This document shows positions 20,093 to 32,389 of a DNA stretch of 64,000 bases, in pieces. The notes under the pieces are model-generated. The model saw only the letters and a list, made by a program, of their open reading frames with translations. It was not told where the DNA came from and ran no database searches. Both the position numbers and the translations under genes were made by a program. Within the stretch, counting starts at the first letter, position 1, and each line of letters opens with the position of its first letter. This DNA is from Okapia johnstoni (Eukaryota; Chordata; Mammalia; Artiodactyla; Giraffidae), in assembly GCA_024291935.2 (NCBI GenBank), contig CM044317.1, positions 20,358,230 to 20,422,229 on the forward strand. Direction: 5' to 3'.

Positions 20093-23000
20093 TATAAAAT
20101 ACCAAAAACTAAGATAGTGACGAACCTAGCTTTGATGACATTCTCTTTCAGAGAAAAATGGATCCACATGGAACCATTCAAAAGAAAAAAATTTTTAATT
20201 TCTCACCTAATTTTAACAAGACTGTAACTATATCTTCACTAAAACACTGTAAAGTAACTAAAAGTGTTAGTTTTTAATTGAGGCAAAAGTGACATTAACA
20301 ATTTTATTTTTAAAGGGTTAAAGACAAATTATTTTATGTAAGATACTCCATAAACTTCAAATAGCTAAATATTTAGTATATTATTCAAAAGGACTGTGCC
20401 CTATGTAACCGAGTGACACATTAGAAGTAAAACCTGTAAAGTGTGAATGTGAATTGTTTTTATAACTGTGAGCACATTTTACTATGTGTTTGTGTTTGGC
20501 ATCTATAACTAAGAATATTTTCTCAGTTTAAACTCTGTATACAAAATAACCTCTTGGTGATATTCCTTACATCTCCATAGTCCTTTCTGTTTTTAACCAA
20601 GCACCTCTTTGATAAATTATCTTCTGTAATCCTGTAATTATTGAAACAAACAAACAAAAAAATGGGCCCCCAGTGAAAGCAATATATCACCACAGAAACA
20701 TAGTACACTGGATGATGAAATCTGAAGCAACTGACATTTTGCCAGTCTAAACTAGCGTGCAAAGAAATTGTGCACTAAATCTTCAAGTGGAATAAACATA
20801 ATTCTACCAAATCTGTTTGTAACAGATCAAAAACCACTGACTATTCTAAGATTCTCCAGTTAAATAAATCATGTCTCAAATGTAGACAACAGTCCCATGA
20901 GAAAGTGAAGGTTACAGAACCAGAGAGAAGAACAGGAAAAGTCAATAATGGAATCAATAAAATCTAAACCTACATTACTTAATAAAAACAACATTTCACT
21001 GCCAAAATGAAGAGAACTACATGTATATATGGCTTTGGCAAAAACTTTCAAAGGATAAGCTAATTTAAAAACTTTTTACACTTCAAAACAGTATTTTACT
21101 TAATTTGTTAAAACACGACTTACTTTTTAGCAATTTCATCGAGGCAAGAAAACATTCTTTAGGGTTCAGTCAAATATAAGCAAAAAGAGAAGTCTAAATG
21201 CTTTGCTGAAAAACAATTTATGCCATACCCAAATAGTGGATCTTAAAATACCCTTCCCACTGAACATAAACTTCACATTTATAAAAACTGTAAAGACAAA
21301 AGTATGTTTCCTGTGCAAAACCTAACAGGTTTCTCTTTACGTTGACCAAGATAACAAAAAGAAAAGAAAGCCTTCTTGGGAGTTTCTATAGCAAAGCATA
21401 TGGAGGTCAATAGGTGATTACAAATAAATCTGTACATCATGGCTTTATTCAAAATGAAGAGCTTCAGGCGTGGGTAAAAAAATGTACTTATTACAAAGCC
21501 ATTCAGACTTAAGGAAAGATCCCGATTATAATGGCTTTGAAAGGACTATACACAATTATCTTTTCCCATAACCTTTCTAACTTGGGGTTTATGTCAAAAA
21601 TAAAATAGCTTCTAGACCCTAATCATGATCTGAGATTTCCATTTATTGTCTACTGCCTCTGTAGTTCTCTTAAGGGAAGACTACTCGATACATTACTGCC
21701 TTCTAGTTAGCAGCAGCCAGCAACCCAGTCTGTCAGCTGGTAGCTATTTAAAGTAATATACAGCCCTAAAGGGCAGAAGGTTCACTCTAAAATGGAGGCC
21801 TGAGCCCCCTGATGAAAGGCGGGACTCTCCTTTTATCCCAGGAAGTTTAGGCAATATGCTTGGTGCACAAAGAGTTATTTTGCACATTCATCCCTTCAGT
21901 AATGTCATCTATTTTGATCATTATGCAGGTAGCAGCTGGGAAATAAAAATTATAAATTGTAAAATTAAAGATTCAATATAAGATTTCCATAACCTACAGG
22001 CAGAAGCCTCTAAAGACACAAAGAGCTTTTTCTTCTTGCGGGAAGCGGATGGGTGCAGTGGGGTCTGAGGAAGAAAAATGCCAGCTGATTCGCTTCTGAG
22101 TTAGTCGACCAGGTGCAGAGGTCAGCCTTCAGCAAACTTCTCAATATTTAATGATTCAGAGAGTACTTTATTAGGTGACTAAAATAATGCCAAGATAAGT
22201 TAATGCTTCAAAACCGTATCGTTCCTAAAAACTATGCAGCATCACACAAGAGTGAAACCATCCCAGATGGCTGAACCTCACAATTCCAGATGCGTACTGA
22301 TAGCAGAATAAGCAACTAAATTGTAAGGGCTTTGAAGAAGGTCCTTAAAGATTTTCAAAGGGTTGTTCCAACTTTCCACAGCTCTTCAGATTGAGATATT
22401 TAAAGCCAAAATTAAAATACAGATTTTAATAATAAGAATGAATGTGTCAAGATAAATCAAAGTTGAAGGTGCTGTTTTCACTCCCGAGTAAAATACTGGT
22501 ACTCTTCCTATGAGGGCAGTGTTCCTACAATCTGAGTATAAATTTAAGGAACTGGACATTCAGTGAATCCCAAAGAAGTTCAGACTAACCTAGTGAGATC
22601 AGAGAGGCTTCAGTGTACAATAAAAGAGGTGGGGCTTTTGTGAGGCTTGTAGGCAAATCCATTCAAAGCTGAGTTACTGCTTCAGCTCTGCTCCATGCTC
22701 CTGCCATCTTCCTGCTTAGCATCTCACCTGCAATTCTCTACAAAATCACACCCCAAGCCTACTTTGACTCCTTAAGCATAATTCACCCTCACTAGTCTCA
22801 ACAACAACCAATCAATATACATACCACACAAACCTCTTATACTTACAATATGGCTCCCTACAAAGAGTTTAGTCATCCTTTTTTCTCCCTGAGGATATTT
22901 AATGTTATTTACTATCTGTATCTTTATCTCCATTCCCTAGTCTGTTTACACTAAGCAACAAGTTCTACATTATGTCTTTATTTCCTCCCCCAAAAGTTTC

Positions 23001-23130
23001 AATAAAATACTCTATAGACAGCAAACCCAGACAATGCATTATGCAGTTCATAATAAAACCTGATTATGGAATGAGGAATTCCCATGTTTGATAGCATTGT
23101 TAAGCCATTACATTTCCTAAAGATTATTAA
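20093..23130. other. AT-rich intronic sequence without recognised features
   Basis: No exon or young repeat was recognised. A small CpG-containing patch sits at about 22035-22125. 22680-23030 may be an old L2 relic. Confidence 0.4.
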
Positions 23131-23640
23131 AAGCAGCATAGTTGACTTTTAAAAATCCACCTAACTTGGGGCTGGGGATCATTTAGCAAAATTCATCAAA
23201 CATTAAAATGCATATAATCTTTGAGTCAGAAATTCTATCCCTAGGAATTTAATTTTCAAACATGAGAACAGACGTATGTACAAGGATGCACAGTAAGTCA
23301 TATGCGACATGGCAAAAAACTGAAAACAATCTAAATGTCTGTCAATAGGTAACTATGTGAATAAATTATGGTGGACTCCTACAATGGAATGCTGTACAGT
23401 TATGGAAATGAGGGAGATGACTGCTATGTGCAGATAACAAATAATCTCTAATTACATATACGTATATGGGATATATATGTATACCCTAAAAAAACAGAGA
23501 TAAGGTATAGTTACATAAAGGAACAATATAGGAAATACAGACAATATTTCTGGAAAGACATAAGACGGATACCTCTAAGAGGGGGGCTGGAAATGTGAGT
23601 GCCTAGAATGAGACACTTTATTTTGTCTTTTTTTCTGTGT
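23130..23640 (+). repeat. Old L1 3' end relic
   Basis: Typical ancient L1 tail text: TTCTATCCCTAGGAATTTAAT, AATCTAAATGTCTGTCAATAGG, ATAAATTATGGTGGACTCCTACAATGGAATGCTGTACAG. Confidence 0.75.
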
Positions 23641-24324
23641 GAAAATTCTACTGCAGAGCCATGTTACTTTTTCCACACAAAATTAAGTCAAGAAATAGAT
23701 GGAAAATTCCCAAGTAAAACAAAATTATCTTTCGAGGTAGATACCTATTTAAAAATGGTAGCCTCATTAGACCTGAAAGTAAATGCCACTGCAGACAATC
23801 ATTTTTGTCTCTGAAAGTTTCTGAAGCTTTGAGGTGCCAGATGGTCTGACATTCTAGCAAATCAAACCTCAATAGAAACAGGCCTTCCACAGCAGTGGGT
23901 TGGTCAATGGTAAACTTTTCTAAAAGAGATGGAGACAAAGCCTTTTTGTTCTCATAAGTTACTCTATAACTAGTAACTCCAGCTTATTTAAGTAATAACT
24001 TTGTGTCTAAATAGGCATTGTACAATTCAAGCTATTCTTTTTCTAAGGAAACCAGAACTCCTATTGTCATCTAATACTGTGATATTCTATCCTATAAAAA
24101 ATGAGGAATGCTTATAAAACCCATTGATACACACCCCCAAAAAGAATATCTAGCCTGATTTGTTCAGGCAATTGAAGTATGGCTTCACCTTTCAAACTGG
24201 GCTACATGATCTGACCTGGTGGGCTGGCAGAGAGAGTTGAGTACCAGAGTCCACTAATGGCTTAAGAGATGCTGCAAATACAAACAGCGATTTCTTTCAT
24301 GGATCTGAGTTACAGTAGTGAAAG

Positions 24325-24422
24325 AAAAAAAACCATGGACTCTGCTTTGCTTGTCATGTCTGGAGTGGGTGTCAAAAAAAACCATGGACTCTGCTTTGCT
24401 TGTCATGTCTGGAGTGGGTGTC
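24325..24422. repeat. Exact 49-bp tandem duplication
   Basis: Two identical 49-bp units, 24325-24373 and 24374-24422. Each is eight A residues followed by a 41-nt segment beginning CCATGGACTC and ending GAGTGGGTGTC. Zero differences indicates a recent event. Confidence 0.97.
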
Positions 24423-24539
24423 TTTAACAAAATACTGCAGGAAATGTACAACTACAGCTTAAGCAACTATGGGACACTGAGATCTGGCAACTTCTTGTTT
24501 AAGGCTATATCAAACAGTAGAAGGAGGTCTATAATGTCT

Positions 24540-24747
24540 GTGTTGTCGCTTAGTCGCTGACTTGTATTCAACTCTTTTGTGACCCCCATGGACTGTAGCC
24601 CACCAAGCTCCTCTGTCTGTGGGATTTTCCAGGCAAGAATACTGGAGTGGGTTGCCATTTCATTCTCTAGTTATCTTCCCAATACAGAGATTGAACCCAC
24701 GTCTCCTGCATTCACAGAAGGATTTTTTACCACTGAACCACTAGCTC
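24540..24747 (-). repeat. Bov-tA-type SINE, reverse
   Basis: GTTGTCGCTTAGTCGCTGACTTG through GGGATTTTCCAGGCAAGAATACTGGAG to GAACCCACGTCTCCTGCATTCAC...CCACTGAACCACTAG. Confidence 0.93.
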
Positions 24748-25162
24748 TACATTAAATATTGTCAAGCCAAGGCTTTAGAGCACCATTTAAATGCAAAATT
24801 TGATCTGGCAGGTGTTTTAACTTTAAAATAAAACTATGAGATGATTGCAGTAATAGAGCCTTTGAGAGCACAACACCGAATCTAGTATTAAGGCTTATAA
24901 AAGGAATAATGGCATCAAAATTATAACCTTGGGAGGCTAAACAAATACCCAAGCAATGTTGCTACTGAACAAAACCTTTTTGGAATATCGCTTCAGAGAC
25001 CCTTTTATAATTAACCAGAGAGCCAAATAATAAAACTTATCTCAGTTTTTTAAACATATTGCCACTTTTACCAGAAGTTTTTGATACTATCACATCAGCC
25101 CTTCTATCTTTATTTAATGATTCTCCACATCCTAACCCCAAAATTTCTAAACTGTAATACAG

Positions 25163-25345
25163 CATTGTCCAGTAGCACATTCTGCAATGGTGGAAATATT
25201 CTCTATTTTTGATGTACGTAAGAGCAGAATGGCTCTTATGTGGCTAATGTGACTGATGAACTACATTTTTATTTTGTTTAATTTTAGTTAGTTTTAATTT
25301 AAATGTAATAGTCACATGTGACTGGTGATCTTGCCATACAATTCC
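25163..25345 (+). repeat. MER5-type (hAT-Charlie) nonautonomous DNA transposon relic
   Basis: TTGTCCAGTAGCACATTC...GGCTAATGTGACTGATGAACTACATTTTTATTTTGTTTAATTTTAGTTAG...AATAGTCACATGTGACTGG matches the MER5A/B layout, with the TGGCTA/TAGTCA-rich inverted ends. Confidence 0.75.
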
Positions 25346-25399
25346 AGGTGTGATCTGCACACAATATTTTCAAGGACATGTTTTTCTAACCTTCTGTGA

Positions 25400-25800
25400 T
25401 ACATACTCAACTTTTTCTCTAGTGATAGGATCTTTTCCTCTCAAATAATAGCCTCCCTTTTTTCTACCTGTTCAAGTTTTACCCAGCCATTAAGTTCCAG
25501 TTCAGTTTCCACCCTCCACTCAAAGCCCTGTATTATACAGCTTTAACTCAATTTTCTTTCTTCACTGGCTATCTCCATTATGCTGCACTATCACCCTGTA
25601 CTTTACCTACAGGTATTAATAGCATGTTTTTCTAGAGGCTGTTTTGTGAATTTGTTTTAACTTTCCTTTCACCTCATTAGAGATTAGGCTCTTTGAAGAA
25701 AAAAGAGGGAGAAAAAGTTAATTTGTGCCTCAAATGCCATGTAGACTGCTTAACGTACAGCCACTGTCCAATAAATAGTTTTTAATTGACAAGAGTAAAA
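25400..25800 (+). repeat. L2-like relic
   Basis: GTTCAAGTTTTACCCAGCCATTAAGTTCCAG at left and TTAGAGATTAGGCTCTTTGAAG...GCCACTGTCCAATAAATAGTTTTTAATTGA at right correspond to L2 3' end landmarks. Confidence 0.65.
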
Positions 25801-26538
25801 CAACCATAATTTACTAAAATGATACACCCTTAACGTGATTTTAAAATTGAAGAGAAAGCCATGATCTTATTAGACTCTTACATGATTAAAAAGTTACTAC
25901 AGTAGTTCATCTTACAACTTTAAAGTAAAAAATTCTAGTGGTTATTATAATTCATCTTTTCATTTCCTGAAAGGATCCCAAGTTACTCTAAAATTTTGCA
26001 CTTATCTTACTCTTAAATTTCCCCTAAGAAAGATAGGTGCTATTCCTTCTGTAAACCACTCAAGCTTAACTTCAAGACAGAAAAAAGTTAATTTGACTAT
26101 ATTTTTAAGAGTCATACTTTAAATTTTAAAAGAAAGTGCTGCCCTCTTGTGAAATGAGGTAGATTTGTCATTTTACTGACAGTTGAGTAAATACTTCAAT
26201 GGGATTGAAAGTTAAAATTTAACATTGAAACAAAATGGAGTTTCTCTCCAAATTGTGTTTCCCCTGAGGTCTCTTCCTCCTGCTCTTGGTGAATTTTCCA
26301 AATAAAGGAAGGATGGATCATCATGGTAAACTCGCACTTGTACTATAACCTGAAAAACAATGAAGGAATGACTGGTATAGTTTCACAATAATAAGGATAA
26401 AAGATCGTAGCTTTTAATTTGTATTACTGAGGGAAGAATGGGAGCAACAGCCACTGAAGGGATAGATGAGTCCATGACAACATGGCAAGCCCAAAATCAA
26501 CTCACTGCCTGACACTGGGCAATAGCCGTCTTTGAGTC

Positions 26539-27056
26539 TGAGGGAGGAAAGGAACAGGCTGACCTGACTCCATCTTGAAAAAGAAGGCAACTCCATCTTG
26601 CACTTTCAGTGAGCTTTGGACTATGTGCCTGGTAGCCATGGGGATAACATACCTATAGCCAAACTGGTCTCCCGGACTGATAAACACTGATTCCATATCA
26701 AGATTTCCTGTCGCCAAAAAGAATGTAATAATCCCCTATGTAGTCAATCACCTTTGTAATCTTTATGGCACCCATTGGTATAGGCTACAATGTATAACCA
26801 GGTAACCCTTCTGATTATGAATCATGGCTGTAACCTGATTGTATCTCCCTTTGACACTTTCCAGGCTAGGTTTAAGGAATTTGGGGTTGTGGCCTTGAGC
26901 AGTACACTTAAGGTATATAAGGTTTTCACAAAAGTTGGTCTGGGTCCTTGGCTAAGAGGAGACTCTGCCATGGGCTCGCCGGTGTAATAAACTGCACTCC
27001 ACTATCTGCACTGTCCTTCTGAGTCAGTCTGTTTCCCGGAACGCGTGGCTATAGCA
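26539..27056 (+). mobile_element. Solo LTR of an endogenous retrovirus, 4-bp target duplication
   Basis: 518 bp beginning TGAGGG and ending TAGCA (TG...CA). The target duplication AGTC is at 26535-26538 and 27057-27060; a 4-bp duplication is typical of class I (gamma-like) ERVs. Inside are a TATA-like TATATAA (26914-26920) and a polyadenylation signal AATAAA (26986-26991), about 70 bp apart, giving U3 and a short R in forward orientation. No internal viral genes flank it, so it is a solo LTR from LTR-LTR recombination. Confidence 0.85.
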
Positions 27057-27204
27057 AGTCCACTTAGTCTTACATATAAAGTGAGTAGTACTCTAATAAT
27101 GCCCCAATTGCAGAGATTTGTGTTGAGATTAAGTGAAATAGCAGAAGTAAAATAAAGTCAAACACTTGTCCAATATATGCTGTCCTTTATTTATGCATCC
27201 ATTC

Positions 27205-28331
27205 GAAAAAGCAAGACAGTTCCAGAAAAACATCTATTTCTGCTTCATTGACTATGCCAAAGCCTCTGACTGTGTGGATCACAATAAACTGTGGAAAATT
27301 CTGAAAGAGATGGGAATACCAGACCATCTGACCTGTCTCTTGAGAAACCTGTATGCAGGTCAGGAAGCAACAGCTAAAACTGGACCTGGAACAACAGACT
27401 GGTTCCAAATAGGAAAAGGAGTACGTCAAGGCTGTATATTGTCACCCTGCTTATTTAACGTATATGCAGAGTACATCATCAGAAACGCTGGGCTGGAAGA
27501 AACACAAGCTGGAATCAAGATTGCCGGGAGAAATATCAATAACCTCAGATATGTGGATGACACCACCCTTATGGCAGAAAGTGAAGAAGAACTAGAGAGC
27601 CTCTTGATGAAGGTGAAAGAGGAGAGTGAAAAAGTTGGCTTAAAGCTCAACGTTCAGAAAACTAAGATCATGGCATCTGGTCCCATCACTTCATGGGAAA
27701 TAGATGGGGAAACAGTGGAAACAGTGTCAGACTTTATTTTCTTGGGCTCCAGAATCACTGCTGATGGTGACTGCAGCCATGAAATTAAAAGACGCTTACT
27801 CCTTGGAAGGAAGGTTATGGCCAACCTAGATAGCATATTTAAAAGCAGAGACATTACTTTGCCAACAAAGGTCCGTCTAGTCAAGGCTATGGTTTTTCCA
27901 GTGGTCATGTATGGATGTGAGAGTTGGACGGTGAAGAAGGCTGAGCGCCGAAGAATTGATGCTTTTGAACTGTGGTGTTGGAGGAGACTCTTGAGAGGCC
28001 CTTGGACTGCAAGGAGATCCAATGAATCCATCCTAAAAGAGATCAATCCTGGGTGTTCATTGGAAGGTCTGATGTTGAAGCTGAAACTCCAATACTTTGG
28101 TCACTTCATGAGAAGGGTTGACTCATTGGAAAAGACCCTAATGCTGGGTAGGATTGGGGGCGGGAGGAGAAGGGGACTACAGAGGATGAGATGGTTGGAT
28201 GGCATCACCGACTCGATGGACATGGGTTTGGGTAGACTCCGGGAGCTGGTGATGGACAGAGAGGCCTGGCGTGCTGCAGTTCATGGGGTCGCAAAGAGCC
28301 GGACACGACTGAGCGACTGAACTGAACTGAA
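27205..28331 (+). mobile_element. BovB LINE 3' fragment with uninterrupted reverse-transcriptase C-terminal frame
   Basis: From GAAAAAGCAAGACAGTTCC to the ACTGAACTGAA tail. One open frame (27166-28320) runs to the natural stop of the BovB protein without a break. Its start is a TTG in flanking DNA and about 13 residues are not BovB. Visible RT motifs are [13 protein letters not shown] (Asp29 kept; usual Phe changed to Ser34), [12 protein letters not shown] (about 83-94), and YVDD at 129-132 (family form YADD), followed by the C-terminal [19 protein letters not shown] region. The endonuclease half is missing, so it is a dead 5'-truncated copy, relatively young. Confidence 0.96.
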
Positions 28332-30592
28332 TTATGTATTACTAGGTAAAAGGTACCACATATAGTTACTAGAGACCATTTTAAAAAGCCATGGAAGTAT
28401 TATTTTGAAGGAGCTCACACTCAGAGCTATTCATGAAAATACATGAAAAATCTTTTCACAATTTCATGAACAACAAATGTGAGCAGATTCACAATTCACA
28501 GAAATGACCACTATAAATCCTATGGGCTTTAAGGATTCAATTAAATAGATCAATTTACTAAAAGCACACCTGAGTGACAAATTTGGAGTATTTTGATCTA
28601 AGGGTACTAAGAACTAGAATAGGAGGGTAAAACTTATTTAGCATTACCTAATTTAGTATTATCCAATTGTTTCCTCTCTTTCCACAGAGTGTTTCCTTTT
28701 TAATATTTCAAGATTCTAAGTATTTTTTTTCTTTTTTAAAAATTTTTATTGGAGTATATATAACACAGAGGATGCTTCCTTGACTGAAATTTCACTTTGT
28801 CTCCAACACTCTCCTCTGGGACTGGGATGAAAGGATGAGAAGTTAGCAGGACAAAATAGTATATGGCAAAAGCAGACTAAGTCATCTTGACTGTTTTTTC
28901 AACACTGGCAATTCACAAACCATTTTTTACTTATCCCCCCACCCCACGCTGGGACACACATGTAAATAGCATGCATTTACATATGAATATTAGGAACAGG
29001 TGTGCCCATAAAAGAAGGTGTTTAAAACTTGGAACATTCTTTGGATTCTCAGCACACTACGGGACTTGTCTATTTAAAGTAATCTCAGGAAATTCTTTTG
29101 TAATGGAGAAGATCTTCTGTCAAAAGCCACCTCCTGATATATTTGTTTTAGCAGTTTGAGTTTTTATGCATGAAAGTTTTTTTTTTTTTTAACTTGGGAA
29201 AACATTCCATTTTTTTGGTTGGTATTATGATAGAAAATAAAGGAGTGTCTAGATGATGAGGTGGAAAAGTGCCTTAAGAAAGAGTGTGGATCTTATATTT
29301 AGTAATATAATACATTTTTTGGCACAACTTCCTTTAAAAATATCCCCGTTGAAGAAAAAAAGAAACCTATAAAAATGCAGGCATGATAGTCATGCTGTTC
29401 TGTTATTTTAATGAGTTGCCTCTCTGTTCCAATACCAGGCAGACACAGAGGAACCTAGTAACATTTTGGTGAGCTAATTGAGAAAAAGTCTCCAATGAAA
29501 TGTTAAGAAAAGAACATTAACATGCACATGATTTATAACATTTTAAATTAAATAATGCTTTGATTTTATTGGACTTAGGCAAAAGAAATGTTGACTCATC
29601 ATACACTTCAGGGAATGCTTCTAACAAATAAACGATGGTTAAGAAGGTGGGAAAATATATGCCTCAGTAACTTTTCAAGCTGAATAAATTACATTACCTT
29701 GTAACCACGAATTTCCTTAATCTTGTAGAGGGGGTAGAAATTTGACAATGTGAACTGCTAAGTAAGTACAGTAAAATAGAAGAAGTCGACCTAAGTCTTG
29801 TTACCATTTATCTAATCAAGTAAAACAGAATCTGTTCAATGACCCATATTGAAGATCAACTTTCTTGTAGGTTTTCAAGTTCAAAGACCAAGAGAAATGT
29901 GCCCCCCTGGGGTGTGCTAAATAATGTTCTCCATAAAGGTGTGTTGATTCAATGCGATGGACCACTGAACACCATTTTGACATAAATTTTTTTAAAGAGG
30001 TGCTTTCTCCCTCCTCCGCTCCCTAGCACTCCCAACTATGGGCATCTCCCACTTGCTGCCAGTCAGAACCTTGCTCCCAGCAGCTCAGAACACTCACCAA
30101 CAAAGCTTTCTACCTCTTTCCCTCCCCTGAGTTTTTTTTTTTTTTCTTCCTTAAGCCCCAACAACTCCTCTATTCAGCACAAATTTCTTAATTACCACCT
30201 TTAAGGCTGCTTTCTCTGGTTCATTTTACTTTCTTCAGATTTTTACATATTTCCTCTAACCCTTAATATTTTGTCTCCTATTATCAACCTACCTTACTGA
30301 CTTGTATTAACTACCTTATTAGTGTTGCAAAGTGCCACTCTATCATGTGGATCATATTTGTGTCATTTACCTAAATTCTTGTGTTTTCTCTATTTTCAAA
30401 TTGAACTAGGTGCAAGGTCCAAGTTGGAATACAAAAATTGTCTTTAGAGCCATTAAATTTAAACACATCTTCAAAACAAAATACTTTATAATTAAATAGT
30501 ATGTAATAAGTTCTGTAACTTTTTAAAGTTAAACTACAATTCTATTGCATTAGATAAAATTATGCAGAATAATAGGACAGACAAAATGATTC
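28332..30592. other. Intronic sequence without recognised features
   Basis: No gene. 28735-28780 (TTTTTTAAAAATTTTTATTGGAGTATATATAAC) resembles a short L1 3' UTR piece. The rest is unassigned AT-rich DNA. Confidence 0.4.
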
Positions 30593-31427
30593 TTTTTAAC
30601 TTATTTAACTTATACGTAGAGTACATCATGCAAAATGCTTGCTGGATGAAGGACAAGCTGGAATCAAGATTGCCAGGAGAAATATCAACAACCTCAGATA
30701 TGCAGATGACACCACCCTCATGGCAGAAAGCAAAGAAGAACTAAACTTAAAACTCAACATTCAAAAAACTAAGATCATGGCATCCAGTCTCATCACTTCA
30801 TGGCAAATAGATGAGGAAATAATGCAAACAGTGACAGATTTTATTTTCTTAGGCTCCAAAATTACTGTGGATGGTGACTGCAGCCATGAAACTGAAAGAC
30901 GCTTACTCCTTGGAAGAAAAACTATGACAAACCTAGACAATGTAATAAAAAGCAGAGACATCACTTTGCCGACAAAGGTATAGTCAAAGCTATGGTTTTT
31001 CCAGCAGTCATGTACGGATGTGAGAGCTGGACCACAGAGAAGGTTGAGGGCTGAAAAATCAATGTTTTTGAACTGTGGTATTGGAGAAGACTCTTGAGAG
31101 TCCCTTGGATAGCAGGGAGATCCAACCAGTCAATTTGAAAGGAAATCAACCCTGAATATTCATTGGAAAGACTGTGCTGAAGCTGAAGCTCCAATACTCT
31201 GGCCACTTGATGAGAAGAGCCAACTCATTGGAAAAGACCCTGATGCTGTGAAAGATTGAAGGCAGGAGGAGAAAGGGGTGACAGAGGATGAGATGGTTGG
31301 ATGGCATCACTGGCTCAATGGACATGAATTTTAGCAAACTCAGGGAGGTAGTAAAGGACAGGGAAGCCTGTAGTGCTGCAGTCCATGGGGTTTCAAAGAG
31401 TCAAACATGACTGAGTGACTGAACAAC
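30593..31427 (+). mobile_element. BovB LINE 3' fragment, forward, internally deleted
   Basis: Includes CTCAGATATGCAGATGACACC (YADD) and CATGTACGGATGTGAGAGC, ending ...GACTGAACAACAAG. Compared with the copy at 27.2 kb it lacks about 50 bp after AAAGAAGAACTAAA and has lost a few bases after CCGACAAAGGT; several stops. Confidence 0.94.
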
Positions 31428-31887
31428 AAGAAAGAAAAAAATTATATGAGAATAAGAATTCAATTTCATAACTGGTATGGATATACTTCCAAGACTTCAG
31501 AGAATCTATGCCAACAAGACTTGAATTCATTAGCACTATTTATTAAAAATGAGATAAAGCTGGTTTCTCTGATAAACTAAGAATTATGAAATGATAGGTA
31601 TTTTTAAAAAAACACTATAGAAAAATATAACTAAAAAACTGCTGGGGGGAAAAATATACATTAGGCCTCTAAAAATAAATGTATGATCAAATATATAACT
31701 AAACATGTACCTAGTTATCATAATTTCCTCTTTATTATAAAGCTCTTAGACTTATTATTAGGTTATTAACAGTTTATAAAACTAAATAATAGCACATGTG
31801 TTATGAATTTTATTCTTTTAATTCTTAATCACTCAGATGAGAGGTCATTATACACTGGTACTTTATACTAGAAGCTTAATTCAGTTT

Positions 31888-32240
31888 TTTTTTTCGATGA
31901 TCCAGTGGATGTTGGCAATTTGATCTCTGGTTCCTCTGCCTTTTCTAAAACCAGGTTGAATATCTGGAAGTTCACGGTTCACGTATTACTGAAGCCTGGC
32001 TTGGAGAATTTTGAGCATTACTCTACTAGCGTGTGAGATGAGTGCAACTGTGCGGTGCTGGGAAGGATTGGGGGCAGGAAGAGAAGGGGATAACAGAGGA
32101 TGAGATGGTTGGATGGCATCACCGATTCGAAGGACATGGATTTGGGTAGACTCCGGGAGCTGGTGATGGCAGGGAGGCCTGGCGTGCTGCGATTCAAGGG
32201 GTCGCAAAGAGTCGGACACAACTAAGCGACTGAACTGAAC
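31888..32240. mobile_element. BovB LINE insertion with 5' inversion (twin-primed), 11-bp target duplication
   Basis: 31888-32055 is BovB RT sequence in reverse (GATGTTGGCAATTTGATCTCTGG...GCGTGTGAGATGAGTGCAA). From about 32056 the sequence switches to forward BovB 3' end (TGCTGGGAAGGATTGGGGGC...GACTGAACTGAAC). One direct repeat, TAATTCAGTTT, flanks the whole composite at 31877-31887 and 32241-32251, so both halves arrived in one event. Confidence 0.92.
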
Positions 32241-32389
32241 TAATTCAGTTTAGAAAATGATTGTAACTCTGTATGAAACTCTGTATTTTGGATATCTGGA
32301 TCAAAAATGACATAAACATCAGCCATTTAAACTAGTCAGAGAGACTTTTCCAATACTAATTTTCAAGTTCATTTAAAATAGCATAAGAG

